39,073 nt of DNA from Burkholderiaceae bacterium (GCA_013360485.1 JABWBN010000014.1:1-39073), one strand, 5' to 3'. Shown: positions 32,210 through 39,073, counted from the first letter of the stretch. Program-made: numbers and translations. The notes: generated by a model not told the origin, from the sequence alone.

Positions 32210-32384
32210 GGCGAAGTCAGGAGCGCTGGTACGCGCTGTCCATGCACGCTCGTGGCAGCTAGACAGCGATGGAGGCAACGGGTCGCGCCGCCTCTCGAGC
32301 CCGACATGATGAGCAAACCCCGCAGAACCGGCAAAGGGGGAAACACCGGTTCCCACCCGCTTCCAAGTGTCAATGGGATGCACC

Positions 32385-32413
32385 AAAAGCGACGGCCGCC
32401 CGTGGGCGGCCGT
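32385..32413 (-). terminator. Rho-independent terminator of the porin gene
   Basis: A perfect 10-bp inverted repeat (ACGGCCGCCC and GGGCGGCCGT, 32392-32413) with a two-base centre is followed, on the minus strand, by CGCTTTTGG. It lies 48 nt past the porin stop. The T-run is short (four), so termination may be partial, but stem strength is high. Confidence 0.75.
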
Positions 32414-32461
32414 TGTGAGGTGCGGCAACGGCGCTGTGCGCCGCGCCGCTCTGCCAAAGGG

Positions 32462-33358
32462 TCAGAAGTGGTGGCGGAAGCCCACGCCGTAGGTCGAGGC
32501 CTTGGCGGAGCCATCGCGGTGCATCACACCGTACAGGAACGTGCGCTTGGACAGGCTGTACTTGCCTTCGAACACATAGTCGGTGCTCTTGACGGCGCTG
32601 CCCGAGTCACGGGCGACGTCCAGGGTCACCGAGCCGGCGCCGAACGAAGCGCTACCGCCCACGCTGAAGCCCTTGATCGCGCCGGCCGGATCCTGGTAGC
32701 TGGCCGCAACCTTGAACATGCCGAAGTTGTAGGCGCCGCCGAAGGAGATGCTGCGATCACCGCCGGATGCCTTGCTCCATGCGCCGGACAGCGCGATGGG
32801 GCCAGCAACGTAGGTGGCAGTCAGGTTGCTCTTGCCCTTGCCGCCGTTGTCCTGCTTCAGCACATGGCCGAACTTGGCCGAAAAGCCACCCATGTTGGGG
32901 GTGGTGTAGGTCCAGGCGCTGTTCTCGCGGGAGCCGCCGGTGAAGCCGAACATGTTGGCAATGGCCGAGTAGTTGGCGGCGCCGGTCAGTTCGTAGGTGG
33001 CGAACGAGTAGAAGCCCGGGCTCAGCGAGCGGCCCATGCGCAGCGAGCCGAAGCCGCCTTGCAGTTCGGCGAACGCATTGCGCTGCCACGTCACGGCCTC
33101 GGTGGCACCGCTTTCGAGGTTGACGGCCTGCTCGATGTTGAAGGCCATCTTCAGGCCACCGCCGAGGTCTTCGACGCCGCGCATGCCGAGGCGGCTGTTG
33201 CCGTTGTTGAGCAGGCCATTGCCGCTCATCTGTGCCGACGTGCCCTTCGACTTCGACAGCGACAGGTCGGCAACGCCGTACATCGTGACGCTGGATTGAG
33301 CAGAGGCCACGCCAGCAACGCTACCGAGTACGGCGAGAGCGAGCAGAGACTTTTTCAT
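32462..33358 (-). CDS. Gram-negative general porin
   Basis: This 298-aa outer-membrane protein has a signal peptide (MKKSLLALAVLGSVAGVASA, residues 1-20) and the beta-proteobacterial porin start QSSVTMYGVADLSLS. The following segments SRLGMRGVEDLGGGLKMAFN and FAELQGGFGSLRMGR are typical, and the last strand ends in TYGVGFRHHF with terminal Phe for BAM recognition. It should form a trimeric 16-strand channel for small solutes. It is slightly shorter than the usual 330-370 aa, with short loops. GGAG lies ten nt before the ATG. A strong hairpin terminator follows, so it is a single-gene unit. Confidence 0.94.
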   Translation of the reverse strand: MKKSLLALAVLGSVAGVASAQSSVTMYGVADLSLSKSKGTSAQMSGNGLLNNGNSRLGMRGVEDLGGGLKMAFNIEQAVNLESGATEAVTWQRNAFAELQGGFGSLRMGRSLSPGFYSFATYELTGAANYSAIANMFGFTGGSRENSAWTYTTPNMGGFSAKFGHVLKQDNGGKGKSNLTATYVAGPIALSGAWSKASGGDRSISFGGAYNFGMFKVAASYQDPAGAIKGFSVGGSASFGAGSVTLDVARDSGSAVKSTDYVFEGKYSLSKRTFLYGVMHRDGSAKASTYGVGFRHHF

Positions 33359-33689
33359 TGCATTGATCTCCATGGTTGAACAAGAGGTCCCGATCCCGAA
33401 GAGAACCCGCACCCGGAAAACGGCGCAGGCCGGTCAGGCCAACCTCCTCATCGGAAGTTGCGGCTATTGCACCATCCGCGCCGAGGGGTTGCAAAGAAAT
33501 GGGCGCAAAAAGCAGCCACTCTGTTGTCTGCCGACAACGAGGGCCCAAACCGGCCAGGCGGTCACGCCGCGGACACACCGCAGCCAGCCGTTACCCAACC
33601 GGAACGGAACCTGGCAGAGACCCAACCGAACGTTTCACCATGCCGGTTGAGGAGTGTCCTCACGTCCTGCCGGCGTCCGCCAGCGCCAC
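33359..33689. other. 331-nt intergenic region between the OsmC gene and the porin gene
   Basis: No convincing gene is present on either strand; short open frames here lack ribosome sites and recognisable motifs. The part near the porin holds a candidate promoter (33466-33494) and a long porin leader of about 100 nt. No hairpin with a T-run was found behind the OsmC gene. The rest shows nothing recognisable. Confidence 0.6.
33466..33494 (-). promoter_or_regulatory. Candidate sigma70 promoter of the porin gene
   Basis: On the minus strand TTGCAA (33489-33494) and TGCAAT (33466-33471) are 17 nt apart, each matching four of six consensus bases. Transcription would begin about 100 nt before the porin ATG, leaving a long leader that could be a target for small RNAs, as is known for porins in other bacteria. 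Confidence 0.35.
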
Positions 33690-34154
33690 TCAGGCAACGG
33701 GTGCCTGCGCAGCAATCTGCCCGGAATTGTCGTCAACTCCTGTGATTTCGTAGCTAGTGGTTACTTCTGCCGTCTTCGACAGCATGATCGTCGCCGAGCA
33801 ATACTTCTCGTGCGACAGCGCGATGGCCCGTTCTACGGCCGCTGCCGGCACACCCTGTCCACTGACGATGAAATGCAGGTGGATGCGCGTGAACACCTTG
33901 GGATCACCCGATGCACGTTCGGCCTGCAAGCGGACCCGACAGTCGGTGACGCGGTGGCGCCCGCGCTGGAGGATCAAGACCACGTCATAGGCGGTGCAGC
34001 CCCCGGCCCCCGCCAGCAGCAGTTCCATCGGCCGAGGCGCAAGGTTGCGTCCGCCTCCTTCGACCGCACCGTCCATCGTGACGACATGGCCGCTTCCGGT
34101 CTCGGCCATCATGCCCATGCCGCTTCCCGGTACCCAGTGGATCGTGCATTCCAT
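33690..34154 (-). CDS. OsmC-family protein (YhfA-like)
   Basis: This 154-aa protein is an OsmC-fold protein with the two conserved cysteines in LLAGAGGCTAYDVVLIL and LSHEKYCSATIML. OsmC and Ohr proteins are thiol peroxidases against organic hydroperoxides; the YhfA-like branch shown here is less well characterised, so a peroxidase role is inferred. The N-terminus (MECTIHWVPGSGMGMMAETG) fits that branch, which places the start at ATG 34154. A TATCAT hexamer on this strand at 34207-34212 could be its -10 element, but no good -35 goes with it. It is transcribed towards the porin. Confidence 0.88.
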   Translation of the reverse strand: MECTIHWVPGSGMGMMAETGSGHVVTMDGAVEGGGRNLAPRPMELLLAGAGGCTAYDVVLILQRGRHRVTDCRVRLQAERASGDPKVFTRIHLHFIVSGQGVPAAAVERAIALSHEKYCSATIMLSKTAEVTTSYEITGVDDNSGQIAAQAPVA

Positions 34155-34212
34155 CGTGACCTGACCTGTGCGCGCTGGAGCAGCGCCTCTAGCCCATGAC
34201 GCCCGCATGATA

Positions 34213-34241
34213 TTGCAGCGCAACAACCCCGCGGCTAGACT
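34213..34241 (+). promoter_or_regulatory. Sigma70-like promoter of a putative small RNA
   Basis: TTGCAG (34213-34218) and TAGACT (34236-34241) are separated by exactly 17 nt. Transcription would begin near 34247. The next feature downstream is a strong terminator at 34282-34309, with no start codon in between, so the promoter appears to serve a short non-coding transcript. Confidence 0.55.
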
Positions 34242-34246
34242 TGCAG

Positions 34247-34309
34247 ACTTGTCTCCTCCACCTCCCTCAGGGGTGGTTCTGGCCCGCGGCTGACGCCGCG
34301 GGCTTTTTT
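34247..34309 (+). ncRNA. Candidate 63-nt CU-rich small RNA between osmC-like gene and ilvA
   Basis: The predicted transcript runs from a promoter-defined start (about 34247) to a T6 terminator. It contains a CU-rich single-stranded run (TCTCCTCCACCTCCCTC, 34252-34268) that is complementary to Shine-Dalgarno-like sequence. A small hairpin overlaps it (34258-34264 with 34270-34276, loop CCUCA), and the terminator stem follows. No ATG or GTG opens a peptide of useful length. CU-rich loops that pair with ribosome sites are known in several small RNA families, but I do not recognise this as a named one. It could also be a prematurely terminated ilvA leader, although ilvA has its own possible -10 (TATCAT at 34400-34405). 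Confidence 0.5.
34282..34309 (+). terminator. Strong rho-independent terminator upstream of ilvA
   Basis: A perfect 9-bp stem GCCCGCGGC/GCCGCGGGC (34282-34290 and 34295-34303) with loop TGAC is followed by six T residues (34304-34309). It has no T-run on the minus strand, so it acts on plus-strand transcripts only. No plus-strand gene lies directly upstream, which is why it points to a small RNA. Confidence 0.9.
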
Positions 34310-34443
34310 CTGGCCGAACCCCTGGCACTCGAGCCAGCTGCGCAGTTCCACCGCCGGCATCACCGTCGCCAGTCGCCACGGCCAAGTGCAGCGCCCCGCT
34401 ATCATGCCGCGCTGCACCATGTCCGCTCGAGGAAAGGCCCACG

Positions 34444-35967
34444 ATGGCCCGCGCCGCGCAACCCGACTACCTGAAGAAGATCCTCACCGCCCGCGTCTAT
34501 GACGTGGCCATCGAGTCGTCGCTCGATCCTGCTCGCAACCTGTCGCGGCGCCTGGGCAACCATGTGTGGCTCAAGCGCGAGGACCAGCAGCCGGTGTTCA
34601 GCTTCAAGCTGCGGGGTGCCTACAACAAGATGGCGCATCTCACGGCCGAGCAACTGGCCCAGGGTGTCATCTGCGCATCGGCGGGCAACCATGCACAAGG
34701 GGTGGCTCTGGGTGCGCGACGACTGGGTTGCCGTGCGGTGGTGGTGATGCCGGTGACGACCCCGAAGCTCAAGATCGACGCCGTTTCGGCGCTCGGTGGC
34801 GAGGTGGTGCTTCATGGCGACAGCTACTCCGACGCCTACCAGCATGCGCTCGAACTGCAGCAGGCGCGCGGACTCACGTTCGTGCATCCCTTCGACGATC
34901 CCGATGTCATCGCTGGCCAGGGCACCATCGCGATGGAGATCCTGCGCCAGCACGAAGGACCGATCGACGCGGTCTTCGTGGCCATCGGCGGTGGCGGCCT
35001 GATCGCAGGCGTGGCCTCCTACATCAAGGCGGTGCGGCCGGAAATCCGCGTCATCGGCGTGCAAACCCGTGATTCGGACGCCATGGTGCGATCGGTCAAG
35101 GCCGGGCGGCGCGTGACGCTGGCCGACGTGGGCCTGTTTTCCGATGGCACGGCGGTCAAGCTGGTCGGCGAGGAGACATTCCGCCTGGCCCGCAAGCTGG
35201 TCGACGACTACATCGTGGTGGACACCGACGAGGTGTGTGCGGCCATCAAGGATGTATTCCAGGACACCCGCAGCATTCTCGAGCCGGCAGGAGCGCTGGG
35301 CGTGGCGGCCATCAAGCAGTACGTGGCAACCCAACGTTGCCGGGGCCAGACGCTGGTGGCCATCACCTGCGGTGCGAACATGAACTTCGACCGCCTGCGC
35401 TTCGTTGCCGAGCGCGCGGAATTCGGCGAGCAGCGTGAGGCGTTGTTCGCGGTCACCATTCCCGAGGAGCGCGGCTCCTTCAAGCGGTTCTGCGAGTTGA
35501 TCGGCCCGCGTGCGGTCACCGAATTCAACTATCGCATCTCCGACGAAGTCGAAGCCCACGTGTTCGTTGGCGTCGCGATCACGCGGCGCGAAGAAGCCGA
35601 CAAGATTGCTCGCAGCTTCGAGCGCCACGGTTTCTCCACCGTCAACCTCACCGACGACGAGCTCGCCAAGGAGCATGTGCGGCACATGGTGGGCGGACGC
35701 ACGGAACTGGCCCGGGACGAGCGCCTGTTCCGATTCATCTTCCCGGAGCGGCCGGGCGCGCTGATGCGCTTTCTGTCGTCCTTGCACCCGGACTGGAACA
35801 TCAGCCTGTTCCACTACCGCAACCAGGGCGCCGACTACGGGCGCATCCTGGTCGGCATCCAGGTTCCGCACGGTGACGCCCGAGCGTTCGCGCGGTTCCT
35901 CGACGAATTGGCCTACCCGTACATCGAGGAAACAGGCAACCCCGTGTATCGCCTCTTCCTGCGCTAG
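34444..35967 (+). CDS. ilvA: Threonine ammonia-lyase, biosynthetic
   Basis: This 507-aa PLP enzyme converts threonine to 2-oxobutyrate, the first step of isoleucine synthesis. The PLP lysine is Lys55 in FSFKLRGAYNK. SAGNHAQGVALGA and the phosphate-binding GGGGLIAGVA loop are present. The C-terminal third contains two ACT-like regulatory domains (FAVTIPEERGSFKRFCELIG and RFIFPERPGALMRFLSSLHP), which in the family give feedback inhibition by isoleucine. AGGAAAGG lies eight nt before the ATG. A TATCAT hexamer at 34400-34405 may be its -10 element. The cobT-like gene follows 25 nt downstream. Confidence 0.97.
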   Translation: MARAAQPDYLKKILTARVYDVAIESSLDPARNLSRRLGNHVWLKREDQQPVFSFKLRGAYNKMAHLTAEQLAQGVICASAGNHAQGVALGARRLGCRAVVVMPVTTPKLKIDAVSALGGEVVLHGDSYSDAYQHALELQQARGLTFVHPFDDPDVIAGQGTIAMEILRQHEGPIDAVFVAIGGGGLIAGVASYIKAVRPEIRVIGVQTRDSDAMVRSVKAGRRVTLADVGLFSDGTAVKLVGEETFRLARKLVDDYIVVDTDEVCAAIKDVFQDTRSILEPAGALGVAAIKQYVATQRCRGQTLVAITCGANMNFDRLRFVAERAEFGEQREALFAVTIPEERGSFKRFCELIGPRAVTEFNYRISDEVEAHVFVGVAITRREEADKIARSFERHGFSTVNLTDDELAKEHVRHMVGGRTELARDERLFRFIFPERPGALMRFLSSLHPDWNISLFHYRNQGADYGRILVGIQVPHGDARAFARFLDELAYPYIEETGNPVYRLFLR

Positions 35968-35992
35968 ACCGCGCCTGCGTACACTTGGGCGC

Positions 35993-37009
35993 ATGTCGTC
36001 GCTGAACCGATCGCTGATCGCGCCCACCTCGAACCCCCTGCTCGAGCGCGCGTTGGCCGAGAAGCTCAAGCGGCGCTGCGATGTCATGGGCAGCCTGGGC
36101 GAACTGGCCCCGGTCGCGCTGCGGCTGGGGCTGATGCAGAACACGCTCAAGCCGCGCTTTCGTGACGCGCAGCTGGTGGTGTTCGCCGCAGACCACGGCT
36201 TGGCTGTCGACGGCCTTCAGACCCCGCAACGCAGACAAACGCATGAGCAGGTGCTGCAGCTGATGACCGGCCAGCTGCCGGTGTCGGTGTTCGCGCGCAT
36301 CCACGGTATGGAGCTGTCGGTCATCGATTGCGGTATGGCCAGCGAGCTCGCCCCTCACGAGCGACTGGTGCCCCGCAAGATCGCACACGGCACCCGCAAC
36401 GCCCGGGTCGGTAACGCGATGTCGCTCGACCAGGCCCATGCGGCCATACGGGCCGGCATGGAGATCGGCGATGCGCTGCGGGGCAACATCGTCGCCTGCG
36501 CGGGCATCGGGCTGGGCTCACACGAGGCCGCGGCGCTGGTGCTCTCCCGCTTGACCCTCACACCCGTGCGCGAACTGATGGTGGCCGGCCCGCAAATGGA
36601 CTCCGATTTGCTTGCACACCTGATGATCGTGACCCTGGGCGCGCAGGGACGTCACCGCGAAGTCACCGACCCGGTCGAGGTATTGGCCGCGTTTGGCGGC
36701 TTCGAGACGGCGATGATGGTGGGCGTCATGCTGGTGGCCGCCAGCAAGCGGCACCTGATCATGGTCGACGGCATCGCGGCATGCGCGGCGCTGATGGTCG
36801 CCTCGCGCATCGCCGCCTCGGTGACCGACTACGTCGTGTTCTGCCGCAGCCAGACCCACCGCGGCCTCGACCAGGCTTTCAACCTCTTCAATGCCTCGGC
36901 CCTGCTCGAGCTCGGGCTCGACAGCGTCGACGGCACTGGCGCCTGCCTCTCGTGGCCGCTGGTGCGCAGCGCCGCCGCTCTGCTCACGGAGGTGGCAGAC
37001 GGCGAGGCC
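35993..37009 (+). CDS. Divergent CobT-like phosphoribosyltransferase, 3' end lost at a sequence join
   Basis: About 339 codons are recognisable as the nicotinate-nucleotide:dimethylbenzimidazole phosphoribosyltransferase (CobT) fold: MGSLGELAPVALRLG, VVFAADHGLAVDG, ARVGNAMSLDQAHAAIRAG, AAFGGFETAMMVGVMLVAA and LLELGLDSVDGTGACLSWPL. In true CobT a glutamate sits in GELGMANTT and another in GEGSGAAL; here the first region reads CAGIGLGSHEAAA and the second VDGTGACL (Glu to Asp). The reaction is therefore doubtful and a related phosphoribosyltransferase role is possible. The frame stays open to the end of the window, but after about 37009 it reads foreign GC-rich DNA as antisense, so the native C-terminus is lost. 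The start ATG 35993 has a weak ribosome site. Confidence 0.8.
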
Positions 37010-37010
37010 C
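36983..37010. other. Breakpoint between two unrelated DNA segments
   Basis: Left of this stretch the plus strand encodes a CobT-like protein up to LLTEVADGEA. Right of it the minus strand encodes the N-terminus of a DUSP23-like phosphatase that stops resembling its family after PGLAVCHLR. Both readings fit bases 36986-37009, so the break lies in a short shared stretch. Base composition changes from moderately high GC to very high GC with long G and C runs immediately to the right. Confidence 0.8.
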
Positions 37011-37153
37011 GGGGGCGGGTCGAAGAAGGGGGGGCGGCGGGTGAGGCTCACGACGGCGGTGACGCCGAGATCGAGGAGGCGCGCCGCGTCCGAGGGATCG
37101 GGGCGGGCCATGCCCGCGACGCGATCCTCCACCAGCCAGGAGAAGTTGTGCAC
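36986..37153 (-). pseudogene. DUSP23-like dual-specificity phosphatase, N-terminal fragment
   Basis: From GTG 37153, 56 codons read as the N-terminus of a cyclin-dependent-kinase-inhibitor/DUSP23-type phosphatase (HNFSWLVEDRVAGMARP, LLDLGVTAVVSLTRRPP, then PPGLAVCHLR). Human DUSP23 has the parallel NFSWVLPGRLAGLA and LLDLGVRHLVSLTERGPP. The catalytic HCxxGxxR loop would follow about 35 residues later but is missing because the sequence switches to the cobT-like gene. It lies 69 nt downstream of the histidine kinase gene on the same strand, possibly one operon. It is a fragment created by the join, or a true truncation. Confidence 0.7.
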
Positions 37154-37222
37154 GCCGCGAGGGTACCCGGAACCCGACCCGTTTCCGTCAACTCGAGCGG
37201 GGGCGCTCCTACGGGCCCCCGG

Positions 37223-38905
37223 TCAGGGGAGACGATGCAGGACCTTGCCCTCGGGCGAGAGGTTCAGGAGACCCTGCTCCTTCTCCGGACCGCCCCAGGC
37301 GACGGAGATCCTCGGGTTCCCCTCCACATCCATGATCCCCAGCCCGGCCTGTCCGCCGGAGGCGACCGAGAGGGCGGTCCGGAACCTCCCCTCCTCGTCG
37401 AAGAGGCCGAGCCGTGCGGGACCGGCCTCCAGGGCCTGCAACTGCATCCGGCTCCGGCCGTCCGTGGAGGAGCCGAGGGAGAGGAAGGAGAACGCCTTCC
37501 CGCCGGGGCCGTTCCGCATCGACGCGCCGAACTCGGCCAGTGGCTTCGTACCTCCCGAGGAGAAGGCGAGGTTCATGTCCCCGTTGGCCCGCGCGCCCAG
37601 GGTGACGAGGGGCTTCCCGTCCGCCGCGAGAGCGTTGAACCCGGAGTCCCCGGCTCCCGAGATCCCGACCACCGCCCGCAGGCTCCCCCTCGAGTCCCTC
37701 AATCCCATGCCCGCCCCGCCGTCGCCGCGCACTTCCATCTCAGCCCGCGTCTTCCCGCCGGCGTCGTACAGCCGCACCGCCGGCAGGTCGTCCTTCTCCA
37801 CGATGGCGCTCGTCCGCACCTCCCCCTTGCGGTCGAAGAGCATGATTCCCACCGATCCCCGGTCGAGGACGGAGGCGCCGAACCGCTCCACCCCCCTGCC
37901 GTCGAAGAGGCCGAGGAGGACCGACTTCTCCGGCGTGGTGACGGCCCGGAAGGCCGGCACCGCCGCACCGGTGTAGAGTTGGAGCCCGGCCGACAGGCCG
38001 TTGGAGAGCCCGAGCGTCGCCCGCAGGTTCCCCTCCGCGTCCTTCACGACGAGCGCCGGCTGGCCGAGGAGGGTGGTGCCCACCTCGATCTCCCCGAGGG
38101 GGCCGGGGGCCCTGATCCGCAGCGACCCGAAGCCCGGCCCCTGGAGCCCGAGGACGGCCGCCGGCGCCCCCTCCGGCGCCCCGGCCCCCTCCCCCACCGG
38201 GACGGGGAACCAGAGCGTGAACCGGGTCCCCTTCCCCACCTCGGTGAAGACCTGGATGACCCCGCCGTGCTCCTCGACGATGCGCCTCGCGATGGGGAGG
38301 CCGAGGCCGGTCCCGGTCCGCTTCGAGGACCAGTAGGCCTCCCAGATCCGGGGCAGCGCCTCGGGGGGGATCCCCGGCCCGGTGTCCGTCACGTCCACGC
38401 GCACCGCGCCTCCCCGGACCGAGGTCTGGACGAGGAGCTCCCCGCGCCCCGCCATGGCCTCCTGGGCGTTGAGGACCAGGTTGAGGAGGGCCTGCTTCAC
38501 GCGGTCCCGGTCGAGGAGGAGGTGGGGCACGTCGGGGGAGAGGTGGTGGCGCACCTCGACCCGCTTCTGCTGGGCCAGGGGGGTGACGAAGTCGAGGACC
38601 TCGGCGACGACGGCGTTGAGGTCGGTGGGCCGGGGCTCGAGGCGGTGGCGGCCGGCGTACTGCAGGAACCCGGCGAGGATGTCCTCCAGGCGCGCCACCT
38701 CGCGCTCCAGCACCTTCACGCGCCGGAGCGCCTTCTCCCCGTCCCCGCGGCCGGACTCCAGGTCCTCCCGGAGGAGCCCCAGGGTGATGGTCATGGTGGA
38801 GAGGGGGTTCTTGATCTCGTGGGCCAGGCCCCCCGCGAGGGAGCCGAGGAGGGCGAGGCTCTCCTGGGTCGGGGGCCGGCCGGGGTCGGGGGACATGGGG
38901 TCCAT
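37223..38905 (-). CDS. Soluble histidine kinase with C-terminal beta-repeat array
   Basis: This 560-aa protein starts almost directly with the dimerisation and phosphoacceptor domain (LLGSLAGGLAHEIKNPLSTM, His29), then a HATPase domain with an N-box (NLVLNAQEAM, about 142-151), G1 DTGPGIPPEA (174-183) and G2 GTGLGLPIARRI (198-209), ending in FTLWFPVPV near 237. No transmembrane segment or N-terminal sensor is present. Residues about 250-560 hold roughly ten repeats of 23-24 residues with a pattern like GLxLxDxxGxxRAxLxV (LGLFDGRGVERFGASV, IMLFDRKGEVRTSAIV, VRLYDAGGKTRAEMEV, MGLRDSRGSLRAVVGI, LGLFDEEGRFRTALSV), suggesting a beta-helix or beta-roll. The partner regulator is not in view. Confidence 0.85.
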   Translation of the reverse strand: MDPMSPDPGRPPTQESLALLGSLAGGLAHEIKNPLSTMTITLGLLREDLESGRGDGEKALRRVKVLEREVARLEDILAGFLQYAGRHRLEPRPTDLNAVVAEVLDFVTPLAQQKRVEVRHHLSPDVPHLLLDRDRVKQALLNLVLNAQEAMAGRGELLVQTSVRGGAVRVDVTDTGPGIPPEALPRIWEAYWSSKRTGTGLGLPIARRIVEEHGGVIQVFTEVGKGTRFTLWFPVPVGEGAGAPEGAPAAVLGLQGPGFGSLRIRAPGPLGEIEVGTTLLGQPALVVKDAEGNLRATLGLSNGLSAGLQLYTGAAVPAFRAVTTPEKSVLLGLFDGRGVERFGASVLDRGSVGIMLFDRKGEVRTSAIVEKDDLPAVRLYDAGGKTRAEMEVRGDGGAGMGLRDSRGSLRAVVGISGAGDSGFNALAADGKPLVTLGARANGDMNLAFSSGGTKPLAEFGASMRNGPGGKAFSFLSLGSSTDGRSRMQLQALEAGPARLGLFDEEGRFRTALSVASGGQAGLGIMDVEGNPRISVAWGGPEKEQGLLNLSPEGKVLHRLP

Positions 38906-38970
38906 GGTACAGGGGGGGCCGCGGGGCCCGGATCGAATGGGACGCCGGGGCCGGGGCGTAGGATGGCCCC

Positions 38971-39073
38971 GTGGCCGCCCTCCTCCTCGCCGTGGACCCC
39001 GCCTCCCCGGACCCCGCCGCCGTGGCGCGGGCCGCGGAGGCCCTCCGCGCCGGGCGGCTCGTGGTCCTCCCCA
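38971..39073 (+). CDS. Sua5/YciO/TsaC-type threonylcarbamoyl-AMP synthase, 5' fragment
   Basis: Thirty-four codons are visible from GTG 38971 to the window end: a short lead, then AAVARAAEALRAGRLVVLP, which matches the N-terminus of Sua5/TsaC proteins (AxxALRxGGLVAFPTETVYGL). Family role: making threonylcarbamoyl-AMP for the t6A tRNA modification. An AGGA seven nt before the GTG supports the start. The diagnostic TETVYGL part is outside the window, so the call rests on the first helix and strand only. The gene is divergent from the histidine kinase, with 65 nt between the two starts. Confidence 0.6.
   Translation, partial: MAALLLAVDPASPDPAAVARAAEALRAGRLVVLP

Noticed and set aside
32368-32373. 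A perfect TTGACA (-35) on the minus strand upstream of the first permease gene.
   Set aside because: No acceptable -10 hexamer lies 16-18 nt downstream, and it falls just after the porin terminator; it cannot be called a promoter from sequence alone.
34282-34443. Attenuator of ilvA with a leader peptide rich in isoleucine or threonine.
   Set aside because: No start codon with such a peptide precedes the terminator, and no competing antiterminator stem could be drawn; a small RNA fits better.
34402-36150. A 582-codon open frame on the minus strand opposite ilvA.
   Set aside because: It mirrors ilvA and the cobT-like gene, has no ribosome site or motifs, and overlaps two confident genes.
37010-39073. 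The cobT-like plus-strand frame continues without a stop to the window end (over 680 more codons).
   Set aside because: It is antisense to a well-supported histidine kinase, has no recognisable motifs and is a product of extreme GC content, in which stop codons are rare.

Overview
Most of this window (about 1-36985) looks like one chromosomal segment from a high-GC betaproteobacterium of the order Burkholderiales, probably the Rubrivivax/Leptothrix/Ideonella/Methylibium group. The evidence is the gene content and order: pilMNOPQ-aroK-aroB-dgt-(IS200-like gene)-gltB-gltD-mla on one strand, MlaA encoded inside the mla operon, a divergent PBP1a gene beside pilM, and a beta-proteobacterial general porin. 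The last 2.1 kb (about 37000-39073) is visibly more GC-rich, is full of C and G runs, and carries unrelated genes. Two genes of different origin, a cobT-like gene and a DUSP23-like phosphatase gene, are cut at the same point. I read this as a chimeric assembly join or, less likely, a recent insertion.

Layout. 1-1098 (+): 3' part of a secreted beta-helix protein. 1131-3507 (+): a HexR-like operator, then zwf and hexR, overlapping by 4 nt (NADPH and sugar-acid control). 3546-25055 (-): a 21-kb run of same-strand genes. In transcription order these are pilM-N-O-P-Q (type IV pilus alignment complex and secretin), a Big-1/Ig-like lipoprotein gene, aroK and aroB (shikimate pathway), dgt, a catalytically degenerate IS200/REP-transposase-like gene, gltB-gltD (NADPH glutamate synthase) and mlaF-E-D-A-C-B (retrograde phospholipid transport). 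25285-27642 (+): PBP1a. 27735-28238: cyaY and lptM back to back. 28299-32209 (-): a four-gene peptide/nickel-type ABC importer without a binding-protein gene. 32462-33358 (-): porin with its terminator. 33690-34154 (-): an OsmC-family gene. 34213-34309 (+): a free-standing promoter and terminator pair, probably a small CU-rich RNA. 34444-36985 (+): ilvA and a divergent cobT-like gene. After the join: a truncated DUSP23-like gene (-), a histidine kinase with a C-terminal repeat array (-) and the first codons of a Sua5/TsaC gene (+).

Many genes serve the cell envelope: pilus, PBP1a, Mla, LptM and porin. The rest are core nitrogen, shikimate, isoleucine and NADPH metabolism. No tRNA, rRNA, CRISPR array, phage region or intact insertion sequence was seen. 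The observations most worth a second look are the orphan small RNA, the dead transposase-like protein with an AT-hook tail next to an AT-rich island upstream of gltB, the cobT-like protein lacking both catalytic glutamates, and the kinase with its repeat array on the wrong end.
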